From Aliarcobacter butzleri (lineage in GTDB: Bacteria; Campylobacterota; Campylobacteria; Campylobacterales; Arcobacteraceae), in contig NZ_LT906455.1 of assembly GCF_900187115.1 (NCBI RefSeq), forward strand, positions 1,798,001 to 1,862,000: 64,000 nucleotides of DNA. The letters run 5' to 3'. The notes beneath the pieces are model-generated. The model was given only the letters and a program-made list of their open reading frames with translations. It was not told where the DNA came from and searched no databases. Below are positions 18,886-29,428 of this stretch, one piece after another (position 1 is the first letter of the stretch; each line of letters opens with the position of its first letter). Made by a program: the position numbers and the translations under genes.

Positions 18886-19971
18886 TTATAAACTATTTTT
18901 GATTGTATCTAATATAATATTTTGTTCATCTTCAGTTAATTCAGCATATATAGGTAAACAAAGTATTTTCTTACTTATATTCTGAGATATTTCACACTTA
19001 TGTTTTATTTCAATGTAATCAAGAGTATCAAGAGATGGATAAAAATATCTTCTTGGAAAAATTTGTTTATTATTTAAAGCTTTTTGAACTTTTAAAAGTT
19101 CTTCTTCACTTTTAAAAACTACTGGAAAATAGCTAAAATTTTCTGTTGCATTTTCATTTTGTTTTTGAAATTGGACTAGATTTTTTAACTCTTTTCTATA
19201 ATTTTCTATTAAAAATTTTCTTTTTTCTTTAATATCTTTTATATCATCAAGAACACAAAGTCCCATAGCTGCTTCAAATTCATTCATTTTGGCATTCGTT
19301 CCAAGGTATGGTATTTCTGTAGGAGTTTTAATTCCAAAATTTATCAAACATCTTACTTTCTCTAAAAGATTATCATCATTTATAATGATAGCACCACCTT
19401 CAATAGTATGAAAAAGTTTAGTTGCATGAAAACTAATAGTTGAAATATCTCCATAGTTTAAAACTGATTTATTTTTATAATTTACGTCAAAAGCATGTGC
19501 AGCATCATAAATTACCTTTAGATTATTTTTATTTGCTATTTTTTCTATTTCTTCTACTTCACATGCATTACCAAAAACATGAACAGGTAATATAGCTGAT
19601 GTATTTTTATTTATAAGTTTTTCAATATTTTCAGGATTTACATTTAGAGATTTTTCATCTATGTCTGCAAATACAGGTGTTAAACCACCTGTCATAAGAG
19701 AACTTGTAGTTGCTACAAATGAAAATGGAGTAGTAATAACCTCACCTTTTAAATTTAATGCTTTATACGCAATATCAAGAGCTACTGTTCCATTTGAAAC
19801 TAGAACTATATTTTTCACACCTAAATATTCTGCTAATCTTTTTTCAAGCTTTTGTACTAGTGGTCCATTATTTGTAAGCCAACAATTTTCATATATTTCA
19901 TCAATATACTTTTTATATTTTTCTTTGTTTGGTAAGTATGTTTTTGTTACATTTATCATTTTATTTTCCAT
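18886..19971 (-). CDS. DegT/DnrJ/EryC1-family sugar aminotransferase
   Basis: 361-residue PLP enzyme. Lys185 in SFHATKLFHTIEGG is the Schiff-base lysine and Asp156 in IYDAAHA binds the pyridine nitrogen. It follows rmlA and rmlB, so the probable substrate is dTDP-4-keto-6-deoxyglucose and the product dTDP-4-amino-4,6-dideoxyglucose (VioA/DesI type). A 3-amino product would need a ketoisomerase, which is absent here. The start overlaps rmlB by 11 bases; the ATG at 19959 is a possible alternative. Confidence 0.83.
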   Translation of the reverse strand: MENKMINVTKTYLPNKEKYKKYIDEIYENCWLTNNGPLVQKLEKRLAEYLGVKNIVLVSNGTVALDIAYKALNLKGEVITTPFSFVATTSSLMTGGLTPVFADIDEKSLNVNPENIEKLINKNTSAILPVHVFGNACEVEEIEKIANKNNLKVIYDAAHAFDVNYKNKSVLNYGDISTISFHATKLFHTIEGGAIIINDDNLLEKVRCLINFGIKTPTEIPYLGTNAKMNEFEAAMGLCVLDDIKDIKEKRKFLIENYRKELKNLVQFQKQNENATENFSYFPVVFKSEEELLKVQKALNNKQIFPRRYFYPSLDTLDYIEIKHKCEISQNISKKILCLPIYAELTEDEQNIILDTIKNSL

Positions 19972-20989
19972 ATTTATTTAAGTACCAATTAATAGTTTTC
20001 ACTATTCCTGTATCAAAGTTCTCATCTGCTTTCCATCCAAGTTCATTTTCAAGCTTTGTTGCATCTATTGCATATCTTCTATCATGCCCTGCTCTATCTT
20101 CTACAAATGTGATTAACTCTTTATATGAACTCTCTTTTGGAACTTCTTGGTCTAAAATAGTACAAATTCTATTTACTATTTGCAGATTTGTTCTTTCATT
20201 TCTTCCACCAATATTATATGTCTCACCTTTTTTACCTTTATGATAAACAAGGTCTATTCCTTTACAATGATCTAATACATATAACCAATCTCTTATATTT
20301 TTACCATCTCCATATATTGGTATTGGATTTCCTAAAAGAGCATTTCTGATAATTGTAGGAATTAGTTTTTCATCATGTTGTTTTGGTCCATAGTTATTTG
20401 AACAGTTTGTGATAACTGCATTTAGTCCAAATGTTTCTACATATGCTCGAACTATCATATCTGATGATGCTTTACTAGCGCTATATGGAGAATTTGGAGC
20501 ATAAGAAGTTTTTTCAGTAAACAAATCATTTGGGTCAAGACTAAGCGTTCCATATACTTCATCTGTTGAAATATGATGAAATCTACAATCTTTATATTCT
20601 TCTTTATAAGTAAATGGTTTTTCCATCCAATATTTTTTTGCTACATCAACCAAAGTGTATGTTCCATTTACATTTGTTTGTACAAATACTCCCGGATTTT
20701 TAATAGAGTTATCCACATGAGATTCTGCTGCAAAATGAATTACACCTTTTATATCATATTCACTAAAAATAAATTCAACTAATTCTCTATTACAGATATC
20801 ACCTTTTATAAATTTATATCTTGGATTATTTTCACACTCTTTTAGATTTTCTAAATTTCCTGCATAAGTTAAAAGGTCTAAATTTACAAGATTATAGTTA
20901 GGATATTTTTCTAAAAAATATGGAACAAAATTTGAACCAATAAATCCTGCACATCCTGTTACTAATATTATTTTTGAGTTATTGAACAC
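19961..20989 (-). CDS. rmlB: dTDP-glucose 4,6-dehydratase
   Basis: 342-residue short-chain dehydrogenase-fold enzyme making dTDP-4-keto-6-deoxyglucose in the cytosol. The NAD-binding [10 protein letters not shown] is near residue 12, HISTDEVYG carries the Thr-Asp-Glu catalytic set, and YSASKASSD supplies the YxxxK pair. Its start overlaps rmlA by 11 bases. No rmlC or rmlD follows, so the pathway branches to the aminotransferase next door and not to rhamnose, at least within this window. Confidence 0.96.
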   Translation of the reverse strand: MFNNSKIILVTGCAGFIGSNFVPYFLEKYPNYNLVNLDLLTYAGNLENLKECENNPRYKFIKGDICNRELVEFIFSEYDIKGVIHFAAESHVDNSIKNPGVFVQTNVNGTYTLVDVAKKYWMEKPFTYKEEYKDCRFHHISTDEVYGTLSLDPNDLFTEKTSYAPNSPYSASKASSDMIVRAYVETFGLNAVITNCSNNYGPKQHDEKLIPTIIRNALLGNPIPIYGDGKNIRDWLYVLDHCKGIDLVYHKGKKGETYNIGGRNERTNLQIVNRICTILDQEVPKESSYKELITFVEDRAGHDRRYAIDATKLENELGWKADENFDTGIVKTINWYLNKYGK

Positions 20990-21860
20990 TATTTATCTCT
21001 CCTACAAGACTATATAAATATTCTCCATAACCATTTTTAGATAATGGTTTTGCAATTTCTAAAATTTTTTCTTTTGTTATCCAACCATTTCTATAAGCTA
21101 TTTCTTCTAAACAAGCAATTTTATATCCTTGTCTATGTTCTATTGTTTGTACAAATTGCCCAGCATCAATTAAACTATCATGAGTACCAGTATCTAACCA
21201 TGCAAAACCTCGACCAAGAAGTTCAACTTTAAGTTTCCCTTTTTTAAGATATTCTTGATTTACCGAAGTTATTTCAAGTTCACCTCGTTGGCTTGGCTTT
21301 ACATTCTTAGCTATTCTTACTACATCATTATCATAAAAATACAGTCCTGTTACTGCAAAGTTTGATTTTGGATTAGCTGGTTTTTCTTCTATACTTATAG
21401 CATTATAATTTTTATCAAATTCAACTACACCAAATCTTTGAGGATCTTTCACTCCATAACCAAAAATCAATGCTCCATTTTCTAATTTAGAAGCTTCTTT
21501 TAAAGTATCTGAAAAACCATGTCCAAAAAAAATATTATCACCAAGTATTAAACAAACACTATCATTTCCAATAAACTCTTCTCCTAAAATAAAGGCTTGT
21601 GCTAAACCATCAGGACTTGGTTGAATCTTATATTCTAATTGTATTCCCCAATCACTCCCATTTCCTAAGAGTTCTTCAAATCTTGGTAAATCTTCAGGTG
21701 TTGAGATAATAAGAATTTCTTTAATTCCAGCTAACATTAGAACAGAAAGAGGATAATAAATCATTGGTTTATCATATATTGGAAGTAATTGTTTACTTAT
21801 ACTTCTTGTTACTGGATATAATCTTGTTCCACTTCCTCCTGCTAATATTATCCCTTTCAC
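20979..21860 (-). CDS. rmlA: Glucose-1-phosphate thymidylyltransferase
   Basis: 293 residues; makes dTDP-glucose from dTTP and glucose-1-phosphate. The N-terminal nucleotide loop [11 protein letters not shown] (residues 8-18), [27 protein letters not shown] and the late [11 protein letters not shown] are all textbook. Its first base is shared with the stop region of the LtaS-like gene upstream, so the whole set is co-transcribed. Confidence 0.97.
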   Translation of the reverse strand: MKGIILAGGSGTRLYPVTRSISKQLLPIYDKPMIYYPLSVLMLAGIKEILIISTPEDLPRFEELLGNGSDWGIQLEYKIQPSPDGLAQAFILGEEFIGNDSVCLILGDNIFFGHGFSDTLKEASKLENGALIFGYGVKDPQRFGVVEFDKNYNAISIEEKPANPKSNFAVTGLYFYDNDVVRIAKNVKPSQRGELEITSVNQEYLKKGKLKVELLGRGFAWLDTGTHDSLIDAGQFVQTIEHRQGYKIACLEEIAYRNGWITKEKILEIAKPLSKNGYGEYLYSLVGEINSVQ

Positions 21861-23863
21861 TATTTATCCTTTCTACTTGAATTGTCTATTAAATATTGTG
21901 TTATAGCTAAAGTTGCTTTATAATAATTTAACATTTCATCATCTGTTTTTTGATTTAATTTATCTAACTTTTTAGCATTTGAATTATTATTTACAATCAT
22001 TGAACCATTAAATCCATAATGTGGTAGCATTATATCAAATAAATTGCTACCTATTGATATGTAGTTTTTACTGTCTAAAGTTAAATTATATAAAGTAGGA
22101 AAAATATCTTTTTGACTACCAGCAACAGTTGTATCTACAGTTTTCATTTTATCTTTTAATTTTTTTGGTAAGTAAAAATATATTGGAATGTTTTTTGAAG
22201 TAAAAGTTGGATTATCATCATATTTCATAATCCCTTCAACTGTATTATTGTCTGCTGTAATCACAATAATCGTATTATCTTTAAATCTACTTTGTTTAAA
22301 CTCATCTAAAAATTTCCCTAGACTATCCAAAGCATATGCATAAGATTTAAAACGTTGTTGAGCTAAATTAAAATCACCAGTAATATGATTTTTTAAATTT
22401 TCACTATAGATCAAACTTTTTGAAATATAATCATTTGGTACATTATAAGGGGGATGATTATTTGTGCTAAGAGCTACTATAAACTCTTTTTGTTTACTAT
22501 TTTCAAGTTTTTCTAAAATATGTTTATATAAATATTCATCAAAAATTCCCCAAGGATGGAAATATTCATCTTTTGATTTTGTAATTTCTAAAGAATTAAA
22601 TATATCTTGTTTTCCTTCAACATTTTTATATCCTTGAAATTTAACAAAATTTCCTAAATCTCTCCATGTTAAATCTCCACCATAAATAAATGTTGTTTCA
22701 TATCCACTATCTTTATATAAAAAAGCAGGTGAAAAAGTGAAATTAGTTTGTGCATACTCTGACTGAGAAAATGGAAAACTATTTGGTCTATATGGAATAT
22801 TTAATAATAATGATTCTAAACTAGAAATTGTACCATCACCTTCACTTATAATATTTGTAAATAAGATATCTTCATCAAAATGTTTTTTAAGTTCCCCTAA
22901 AATATTAAACTCTTCATTTTGATATTTTAATATCGGCATTCCAAAGCTTTCTACCATAATAACAACAACATTGTAATCTTCATTATCAACTTTTTTAGTG
23001 TTATATGTAATATTATTTAAAAGATTTGTTTTATCAATATTTTGATTCTTTTTATGAATTTCAAAAGCTTCTTCTATTTTATTTTCAAAACCAGTTTCTT
23101 TTATATAATCAACTTTTTTAGCTTTATAATCCTTTCTAATTCCATACGCAGTTATAAATGCTCTAACTCCGTTTTGACTTATTTTATTTATATATTCATT
23201 TGTTGAAACATTAGGAATCATTTTTCCTAAAGGATACATTCCTAAAGTTCCTCTTATGATTAAAAAATTAAATATAACAAGTATCAAAAAAATCAGCCAA
23301 GGATTTTTTAAACCAAAAAAAGATGAAATTTCTTTGCTTTTTTTTGAAAAAATATTTTTAATTAGAAAAAACAATATTATTAAATATATAAAAAATATTC
23401 CCAAAATAGAAAATACATTATAATTTTCCCAAAAAGTCTGCAATAATGCAACTGTATCATCTTCAAATAAACCAAAAAATAAAACATTTATATGGTCTTT
23501 AAAATAAGAATAAAATCCAAAATCAGCACAAAGCAAAATTGTTACAATCGAATAACAAATAAAAATATAATAGATTAGAAAACTATTAAAGAACTTGAAA
23601 AAAGTCTCTTTTTTTAAATAATAAAGAGGAATTAAGGCTAAAGTTGGAATAACTTGAATAAATCCAATAACAGTTAAATCAACTCTAAATCCTAAAAAGA
23701 ATGCTTTGATAATATCAAAGAAAAAAGGATTAAAACTATCTAATTCTGAATAATATAAGAAAAAAACCAATCTAAAAATTGACATAAAACACAAAAATAT
23801 AACATGAATAAAAAATAATTTTTTCAATAGATTTAATGTCTGAGATAAAGATATTAAATTCAT
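21860..23863 (-). CDS. LtaS-like sulfatase-fold membrane protein, second copy
   Basis: 667 residues: five membrane helices in the first 220 residues, then a periplasmic sulfatase-fold domain. Glu305 (MVESFG) and Thr345 (GDGTIS) fit metal and nucleophile positions, but the usual Asp-His pair reads Asp538-Asn539 (ITADNN), so a conserved metal ligand is changed. It lies between dgkA and rmlA. DgkA recycles diacylglycerol, the by-product when head groups are taken from phospholipid, which supports a head-group transferase. Substrate unknown; distinct from the copy at 1493-3391. Confidence 0.75.
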   Translation of the reverse strand: MNLISLSQTLNLLKKLFFIHVIFLCFMSIFRLVFFLYYSELDSFNPFFFDIIKAFFLGFRVDLTVIGFIQVIPTLALIPLYYLKKETFFKFFNSFLIYYIFICYSIVTILLCADFGFYSYFKDHINVLFFGLFEDDTVALLQTFWENYNVFSILGIFFIYLIILFFLIKNIFSKKSKEISSFFGLKNPWLIFLILVIFNFLIIRGTLGMYPLGKMIPNVSTNEYINKISQNGVRAFITAYGIRKDYKAKKVDYIKETGFENKIEEAFEIHKKNQNIDKTNLLNNITYNTKKVDNEDYNVVVIMVESFGMPILKYQNEEFNILGELKKHFDEDILFTNIISEGDGTISSLESLLLNIPYRPNSFPFSQSEYAQTNFTFSPAFLYKDSGYETTFIYGGDLTWRDLGNFVKFQGYKNVEGKQDIFNSLEITKSKDEYFHPWGIFDEYLYKHILEKLENSKQKEFIVALSTNNHPPYNVPNDYISKSLIYSENLKNHITGDFNLAQQRFKSYAYALDSLGKFLDEFKQSRFKDNTIIVITADNNTVEGIMKYDDNPTFTSKNIPIYFYLPKKLKDKMKTVDTTVAGSQKDIFPTLYNLTLDSKNYISIGSNLFDIMLPHYGFNGSMIVNNNSNAKKLDKLNQKTDDEMLNYYKATLAITQYLIDNSSRKDK

Positions 23864-23876
23864 ATAAACCCTTCTT

Positions 23877-24230
23877 TTAAAATAAAATAATTACTATCCA
23901 ACAGCTACAATGTAAGAGAATAGAAAACATAACGGCTGTAGAACCTATATCTTTTGCATTTTTTGCAAGCGGATGAATCTCTTTTGTAACAAGATCAACT
24001 ACATTTTCAATTGCTGAATTTACTAATTCAATAATTAAGACTAAAATTCCTGTAACTAATAATATTAATTTATTTGTTATACTTGTATCAATATAAAAAA
24101 TTCCAGCAACAATAAATATTGCGCATAAAAGTTCCAATCTAAATGAACTTTCAGTTCTTAAAGCATGAAATAGGCCTTCAACTGCATATTTAGTATTTTT
24201 AAATATATGATATTTTGGTTTATTATTCAT
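23877..24230 (-). CDS. dgkA: Diacylglycerol kinase
   Basis: 117-residue inner-membrane kinase with three membrane helices. Motifs FRLELLCAI and ELVNSAIENVVDLVT match the E. coli trimeric enzyme, including the catalytic Glu in the latter. It turns diacylglycerol, left after phospholipid head-group transfer, into phosphatidic acid. It is tightly packed (1 base after the kinase-fold gene, 13 before the LtaS-like gene), matching a recycling role for that protein. Confidence 0.93.
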   Translation of the reverse strand: MNNKPKYHIFKNTKYAVEGLFHALRTESSFRLELLCAIFIVAGIFYIDTSITNKLILLVTGILVLIIELVNSAIENVVDLVTKEIHPLAKNAKDIGSTAVMFSILLHCSCWIVIILF

Positions 24231-24231
24231 T

Positions 24232-25005
24232 TTATTTTTCCAAAGAATTTAAAATTTTAAGAAGTTTAAAAAAGTTTATAACATCACTACCTAAAAACTT
24301 TTTTAGAAAAGAATTCTGAGAAAGATATATAAAAAATTTTAATCTTTTTCCAATATTCTTTAATTTGTATATTATATTTTTATTATTTGTAAGTTCAATA
24401 TATTTATCAATTATATAATTATAATTTACTTCAAAACTTAATTTTTTTAATTTTGTAAAAGAAAGAAGAAAAAGTAAAAAATCTCTAAATTGTAAAGTTT
24501 CTAAAGTGGTATTTGGCTCAAAACTCTCTTCAAAATCTATAGCAAAAACTTTTTCATCTTTGTATATAAAATTTCGTATTTGCGCTCCTCCATGAAACTC
24601 TTCAGAATTATGAATTTTTGCTAATTCTACTAATAATTTATCTACAAAAATAAAAAATTCATCTTCTTTTAAATTTCTGTTTTTAAAATATCTATTCACA
24701 CTTCGTCCACAATCTTCTAAAACAAAAAAATCTTCACTCTTATAAATGATATTTGGAACATTTATTCCTAACTTTTTAAATTTTTCTATTTTTGTAGTTT
24801 CAAATGCTAAAGCATCTTTTGGAGTTTTTTCTAAAGAGGGAATTAATAACTCAAAAGAAAATATTTTATAAAAGAATTTTTGAATTTTGTTTGTTTTTGT
24901 AGCTCTTGCTTTTTTTATCCAGTACTTCTTACCTTCAAAATCAAAACTAAAAATATCACTTTTATTTAGAAGTGCTTCTTTTTTTATAAACTCTTCTAAA
25001 TTCAA
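24232..25005 (-). CDS. Kinase-fold protein of the LPS/Bud32-like group
   Basis: 257 residues. The catalytic-loop region reads EFHGGAQIRNFIY, a variant of HGDxxxxN in which the Asp is replaced by Gly-Ala-Gln, and FAIDFEES follows as the DFG-like element. The N-terminus has KKYWIKKA with a possible ATP-binding Lys. Between the late acyltransferase gene and dgkA, it probably belongs to LPS assembly. The missing catalytic Asp suggests an atypical or inactive kinase. It overlaps the acyltransferase gene by 4 bases. Confidence 0.62.
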   Translation of the reverse strand: MNLEEFIKKEALLNKSDIFSFDFEGKKYWIKKARATKTNKIQKFFYKIFSFELLIPSLEKTPKDALAFETTKIEKFKKLGINVPNIIYKSEDFFVLEDCGRSVNRYFKNRNLKEDEFFIFVDKLLVELAKIHNSEEFHGGAQIRNFIYKDEKVFAIDFEESFEPNTTLETLQFRDFLLFLLSFTKLKKLSFEVNYNYIIDKYIELTNNKNIIYKLKNIGKRLKFFIYLSQNSFLKKFLGSDVINFFKLLKILNSLEK

Positions 25006-25916
25006 TTCTTTTCCTTTTTATACATCTCATTATGATATTTTTTAAATCTTTTATGTTGCCATAACCAAAAATCTGGCTTTTCGAATATTTGTTTAGTTAA
25101 AACATCATTTTGTATTTGAGTTAATTCCTCAATTTCATTATCACTCTTAAATTCAATTGTTTTAACGTCAATTGGTTCTTTAACTTCAATAGTCCAACTT
25201 CGAAAACCATTACAAAGAGTAAAAATAGGAATAATGATTGCATCAAATTTCAAAGCTAATCTTGAAGTAGAATCTGTAGCTCTTGTCTTTTGATCAAGAA
25301 AATTTATATCTACTCCACTTCTTAAGTATTGGTCTATTACAACACAAACTGTTTTATTTTCTTTGAAAGCTTTTATCATTCCTTTTGCAGCACTTTGTTT
25401 CTCAAGCATGGTAACATTATTTTTAGTTCTAGCTTCTTCATAAAGCTTTTGAATATGAGGATTATCCATTTTTCTATTTACAATAGCAACTTTCCCAAAT
25501 TTCAGAGCAATATATGGAACAGTTAATTCCCAACCTCCATAATGAGCAGAGATATAAATAATTTTTCTATTCTCTTTTAGAGCTTTTTCTATAATTTCAC
25601 CATTTATTATATTTGCTTTTCCTAGTATTTCATCTTTTGTAAGTTTTTGGTTTTCAATAAATTCATACATATTAAAAACCAAAGACTTATAAGAATTATA
25701 AATTATTTCTTCTTTTCTTTCTTCGCTAATTGTATTTTTATAAACTAAATCAAGATTTGCTTTTGCAATGCTTTTATGTTTTTTATTAAATTTATATGCT
25801 AAAAATGCCAAAAGCTCTAAAAATTTTTTCATTAAAAATCTAGGAGTTATAAGAAATAAAAATATAAAAGTTTTATATAAAAAAAGTCTAAAATAATCTT
25901 TTATTTTTCTATACAT
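25002..25916 (-). CDS. lpxL: Lipid A late acyltransferase
   Basis: 304-residue inner-membrane-associated enzyme of the LpxL/HtrB/WaaM family that adds a secondary acyl chain to Kdo-lipid A. The HX4E catalytic pair is His125 and Glu130 in SAHYGGWE, and VVIDQYLRSG is the second conserved block. An N-terminal hydrophobic helix (about residues 10-30) anchors it. It overlaps waaC by 8 bases, the waaC-waaM linkage well known in Campylobacter. Whether it is LpxL or LpxM type is not decidable. Confidence 0.9.
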   Translation of the reverse strand: MYRKIKDYFRLFLYKTFIFLFLITPRFLMKKFLELLAFLAYKFNKKHKSIAKANLDLVYKNTISEERKEEIIYNSYKSLVFNMYEFIENQKLTKDEILGKANIINGEIIEKALKENRKIIYISAHYGGWELTVPYIALKFGKVAIVNRKMDNPHIQKLYEEARTKNNVTMLEKQSAAKGMIKAFKENKTVCVVIDQYLRSGVDINFLDQKTRATDSTSRLALKFDAIIIPIFTLCNGFRSWTIEVKEPIDVKTIEFKSDNEIEELTQIQNDVLTKQIFEKPDFWLWQHKRFKKYHNEMYKKEKN

Positions 25917-26913
25917 ATAAAAGCCCTTTTGCCGTATTTATAATTTCATTTTCATCTATTTCTTTGATTGAGAAATCGTTTCTATCAAGTTTAAAAGGAT
26001 TAACAATACTTTTTGATTCAATTATTTTATTTGTATTTGTTATATAAGTATTTCTGTATCCTGGAGTATTTCCAAAAAGAGTAATTGAAGGAATATTTAA
26101 AGCCCAAGCCATATGCGTGGGTCCAGTGTCATTTCCTATTACTAAATCAACTTTACTCATAATTGCTTTTAAACTATTTAAATCTAACTTTGGTAAAACT
26201 TTTGCTTTAGAAATATTTGCTACAAAATTAGCTATATCTTTTTCAGCTTCATTTCCCCAAGTAATCAAACAATTTTCATCTAAATTATTAATTATTTTAG
26301 CAAACTTTTCTTTAGAGTACATTTTACTTGGCCAGCTTGCACCTATTACAAATAGTACATTTTTTTTATCTTTACTTAAATACTCATATATAACTTCATT
26401 TTCATTTTTATAAAATAAAAATGGTTTCTTATTTAGAATATCATCTTTTGTAATCTCAAAATTCAAAGCTTGACTTAGAACTTTTACATTTCTTTCTATT
26501 GCATTCTTATCATAAGCAATATCAACTCTTTTTGTATAAAAAAATGAAGCTAATTTTTCTCTAGTTGAATTTTTACTAAATCCTACTCTATTCTTTCCTA
26601 AAAAAAATGAAACTATTGCAGATTTTATAAGCCCTTGTGCATCAATTACTAAATCATAAGAGTTTTTTTCATATTTTTTTATAAGTTTTATTTGATTTAT
26701 TATCTCTTTTTTATCTTTTTTTATACTTTTTAAATCTAATTTAATAATTTGATTTATATCTGGATTATTTTCTAAAACTCCAGCAAAAGCAGTTTCAACA
26801 AACCAATCAATTTGTAAATTTGGATATTTTCTTTTTATATATTGTAAAGCTACCATGGCATGGATTATATCACCCATTGCCGATAGCTTAATTATAGCTA
26901 TTCGTTTCATCAT
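25909..26913 (-). CDS. waaC: ADP-heptose:LPS heptosyltransferase I
   Basis: 334-residue GT9 enzyme adding the first heptose to Kdo. N-terminal IIKLSAMGDIIHAMVAL is the WaaC signature; VIGASWPSKMY, then DLVIGNDTGPTHMAWALNIPSITLFGNTPGYR at the C-terminus match as well (shown in parts). It overlaps ppx/gppA upstream by 4 bases and the acyltransferase downstream by 8, so core and lipid A steps are coupled. Confidence 0.95.
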   Translation of the reverse strand: MMKRIAIIKLSAMGDIIHAMVALQYIKRKYPNLQIDWFVETAFAGVLENNPDINQIIKLDLKSIKKDKKEIINQIKLIKKYEKNSYDLVIDAQGLIKSAIVSFFLGKNRVGFSKNSTREKLASFFYTKRVDIAYDKNAIERNVKVLSQALNFEITKDDILNKKPFLFYKNENEVIYEYLSKDKKNVLFVIGASWPSKMYSKEKFAKIINNLDENCLITWGNEAEKDIANFVANISKAKVLPKLDLNSLKAIMSKVDLVIGNDTGPTHMAWALNIPSITLFGNTPGYRNTYITNTNKIIESKSIVNPFKLDRNDFSIKEIDENEIINTAKGLLYV

Positions 26914-28378
26914 AAAATCTCTAAAATTAAATCTTGCGGTGTTTCTATTTTATCAATATTTGATTCAATTAAAAATGATTTATTTGGTAAATTTATTTTT
27001 AAAGTTTTGTTTTCTAAAACATATTCTACTTTAGGTCTTGAAAAATCTTGATTTATTGCAATATTCAAAGAAATCATAAAAGACATCCACTGTACTACTT
27101 CAAGTGAAGGTAGAAGATCTTTGTGTTTTAAAATATCTTCTTGCGAAGGTAAAGATTTTTTTGAAAATTTGATTGTATAAGCAACAATTACTCTTGAAGT
27201 ATGTAAAAAATCATAATTTAAACCATTTAAAATAAAATCAAAAGCATTATCATTTGATTTATAAAAATTTAAAACTGACCCAATAGAGTTCAATTTAGAA
27301 GCAACTACCAAAAGTTCTTTATATTTATTATCTAACTTATGAAAAGGTTTTAAACTATCAAATATTTTTTTAGCATTATTTCCAAAGTATGCACTTTGTT
27401 TTTCATCGATTTGAAACCTATCAAGAAGACTTTTTACACTTACATTAAAATTATGTGGAAATTTATGATTAGAATTTCTAAGTAAATCTGTTAGATAAAC
27501 ACCTTCTCTAACACCTACTCCTGAAGTTACAACCGTTTGAGTTTTTAACTCTTCTAAAATCGTTTTAAAAATAAATGAACCTTCTTTTATTGTATCAAAT
27601 CTATCTTTTTTTATTCCAAATGATTTTAAATCTTCACAATTTTTTGCTTTTGAAATTCTATTTAATAAAGCAATTTCATTTTTTACTTCATAAGTATATC
27701 CATGTAGGATATCTAATGGATATTGATTTTTAGCCATAATAAGTTTTGATAAAGCTCTAATACTTCCACCAATACCAACAACTTTTTTAGGAATTTCAAC
27801 ATCTAATTTAAAAATCTTTTCTAAATTATCTAAAATATATTTTTTTGCACCTTCAATATTGTTTTTATTAAAATATAACTCTTTTATTCTAACAGTTCCA
27901 ATATTTAATGATATTGATTTTTCTATCTTTCCATTTTTTACAAAACAAAATTCTGTTGAACCACCACCAATATCAACTGTTACAAAAGTATCATCATGTA
28001 ATAAATTAGAAGCAGCAACTCCACCAAAGTACGCTTCTTTTTCACCATCTATTACTTTTATATTTAATCCCAAATCATTCCTAACTTTATTTATAAAAGC
28101 TTTTGAATTTGGAGCATCTCTTAAAGCTGATGTTGCAACACAAATAATTTTTCTTGATTTTAAAGCATTAGATATATTTAAAAAAGATTTTAAAGATTCA
28201 TAGGCTCTTTGCATAGGAATTTCCTGAAGATTGCCATCATTTTCATAACAACCTTCAGAAATCTTAACCCTACTTTTAGTTTCATTTATTAAACTAAATG
28301 CAAATCTACTACTCTTTTGTAAGACAACCATCCTCATTGAATTTGAGCCAATGTCAATGATTGTTGTTACTTTAGACA

Positions 28379-28379
<1 letters not shown>
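26910..28379 (-). CDS. ppx: Exopolyphosphatase / guanosine pentaphosphate phosphatase
   Basis: 489 residues, ASKHA fold. DIGSNSMRMVVL at the N-terminus and TVDIGGGSTEF near residue 140 are the two phosphate-binding motifs. The C-terminal 180 residues are the helical HD-like domain of Ppx/GppA proteins. It may degrade polyphosphate and/or convert pppGpp to ppGpp; sequence alone does not separate these. Its start abuts the ferredoxin stop, and its end overlaps waaC. Confidence 0.9.
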
Positions 28380-28669
<290 letters not shown>

Positions 28670-28676
28670 TTATAAC

Positions 28677-29426
28677 CTAAAAATGATTAATTATTTCTTT
28701 AAATAAATCATATTTTTCTTTATATTTTGTTATAAACAAGTAATCTTTTGTTCTATAAATATATAGATTTGAGCAAATATATAAAGCTGCTTCAACATCA
28801 AATTCTCTGATATTTCCTGCAAATAATACAAATTCGTAATCTCTTGTATTACTCAAAGATAAAGCGACTGCACCTAAAGTTCTAAACTTAATATTATTTT
28901 GATATAGTTTTTCACAAATTTTTGGATATTTATAAGCTCTTTCAAAAATTGCTATTTTGCTCTTATTTGTTTTTAGTGGTGTAAACTCTTTCATATTTAT
29001 CAAAGAATAATATTTAACATCATCTTCGAAAGCTTTATATATAATAGTTTTTGTAATTAAATTTGTCACAAATCCAGCAACGATTTTTTCATCAATTTTT
29101 AAGGCAACAGATGTTCCATAATAAGGTATTTGTGAGTAGAAATTATTGCTTCCATCAAGGGGATCAATTATTATCGTAGTTTTTTTGCTATTATCTATAA
29201 AACCACACTCTTCTGAGTATATATTTCCAAATTCTAAAAGATGTTTTATAAAAATTTCTTCAAAGATTAAATCAATTTTTAAAGAGTTGTCTCCACCAAA
29301 ACCATTAATATTTGTATATTCATAGTCATTTAAAGTTATTTTTTCATCTATGTATGTACAAATTTCTTTGTTTGCTAAAATTACAGCCTTTATAAAAGAC
29401 TTTTTATAATTGGCTGTAATTTCCAT
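28677..29426 (-). CDS. Inositol-monophosphatase-family phosphatase
   Basis: 249 residues. Metal motif IIIDPLDGSNNF matches DPxDGTxN, with EE of the first motif probably SEECGF and the third element WDxAA represented by FDVEAALYI. Family members hydrolyse inositol-1-phosphate, 3'-phosphoadenosine-5'-phosphate or fructose-1,6-bisphosphate; the lineage often annotates this as SuhB or CysQ. It sits between gltD (gap 2) and the ferredoxin (gap 43). Substrate not resolved. Confidence 0.82.
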   Translation of the reverse strand: MEITANYKKSFIKAVILANKEICTYIDEKITLNDYEYTNINGFGGDNSLKIDLIFEEIFIKHLLEFGNIYSEECGFIDNSKKTTIIIDPLDGSNNFYSQIPYYGTSVALKIDEKIVAGFVTNLITKTIIYKAFEDDVKYYSLINMKEFTPLKTNKSKIAIFERAYKYPKICEKLYQNNIKFRTLGAVALSLSNTRDYEFVLFAGNIREFDVEAALYICSNLYIYRTKDYLFITKYKEKYDLFKEIINHF

Positions 29427-29428
29427 TT

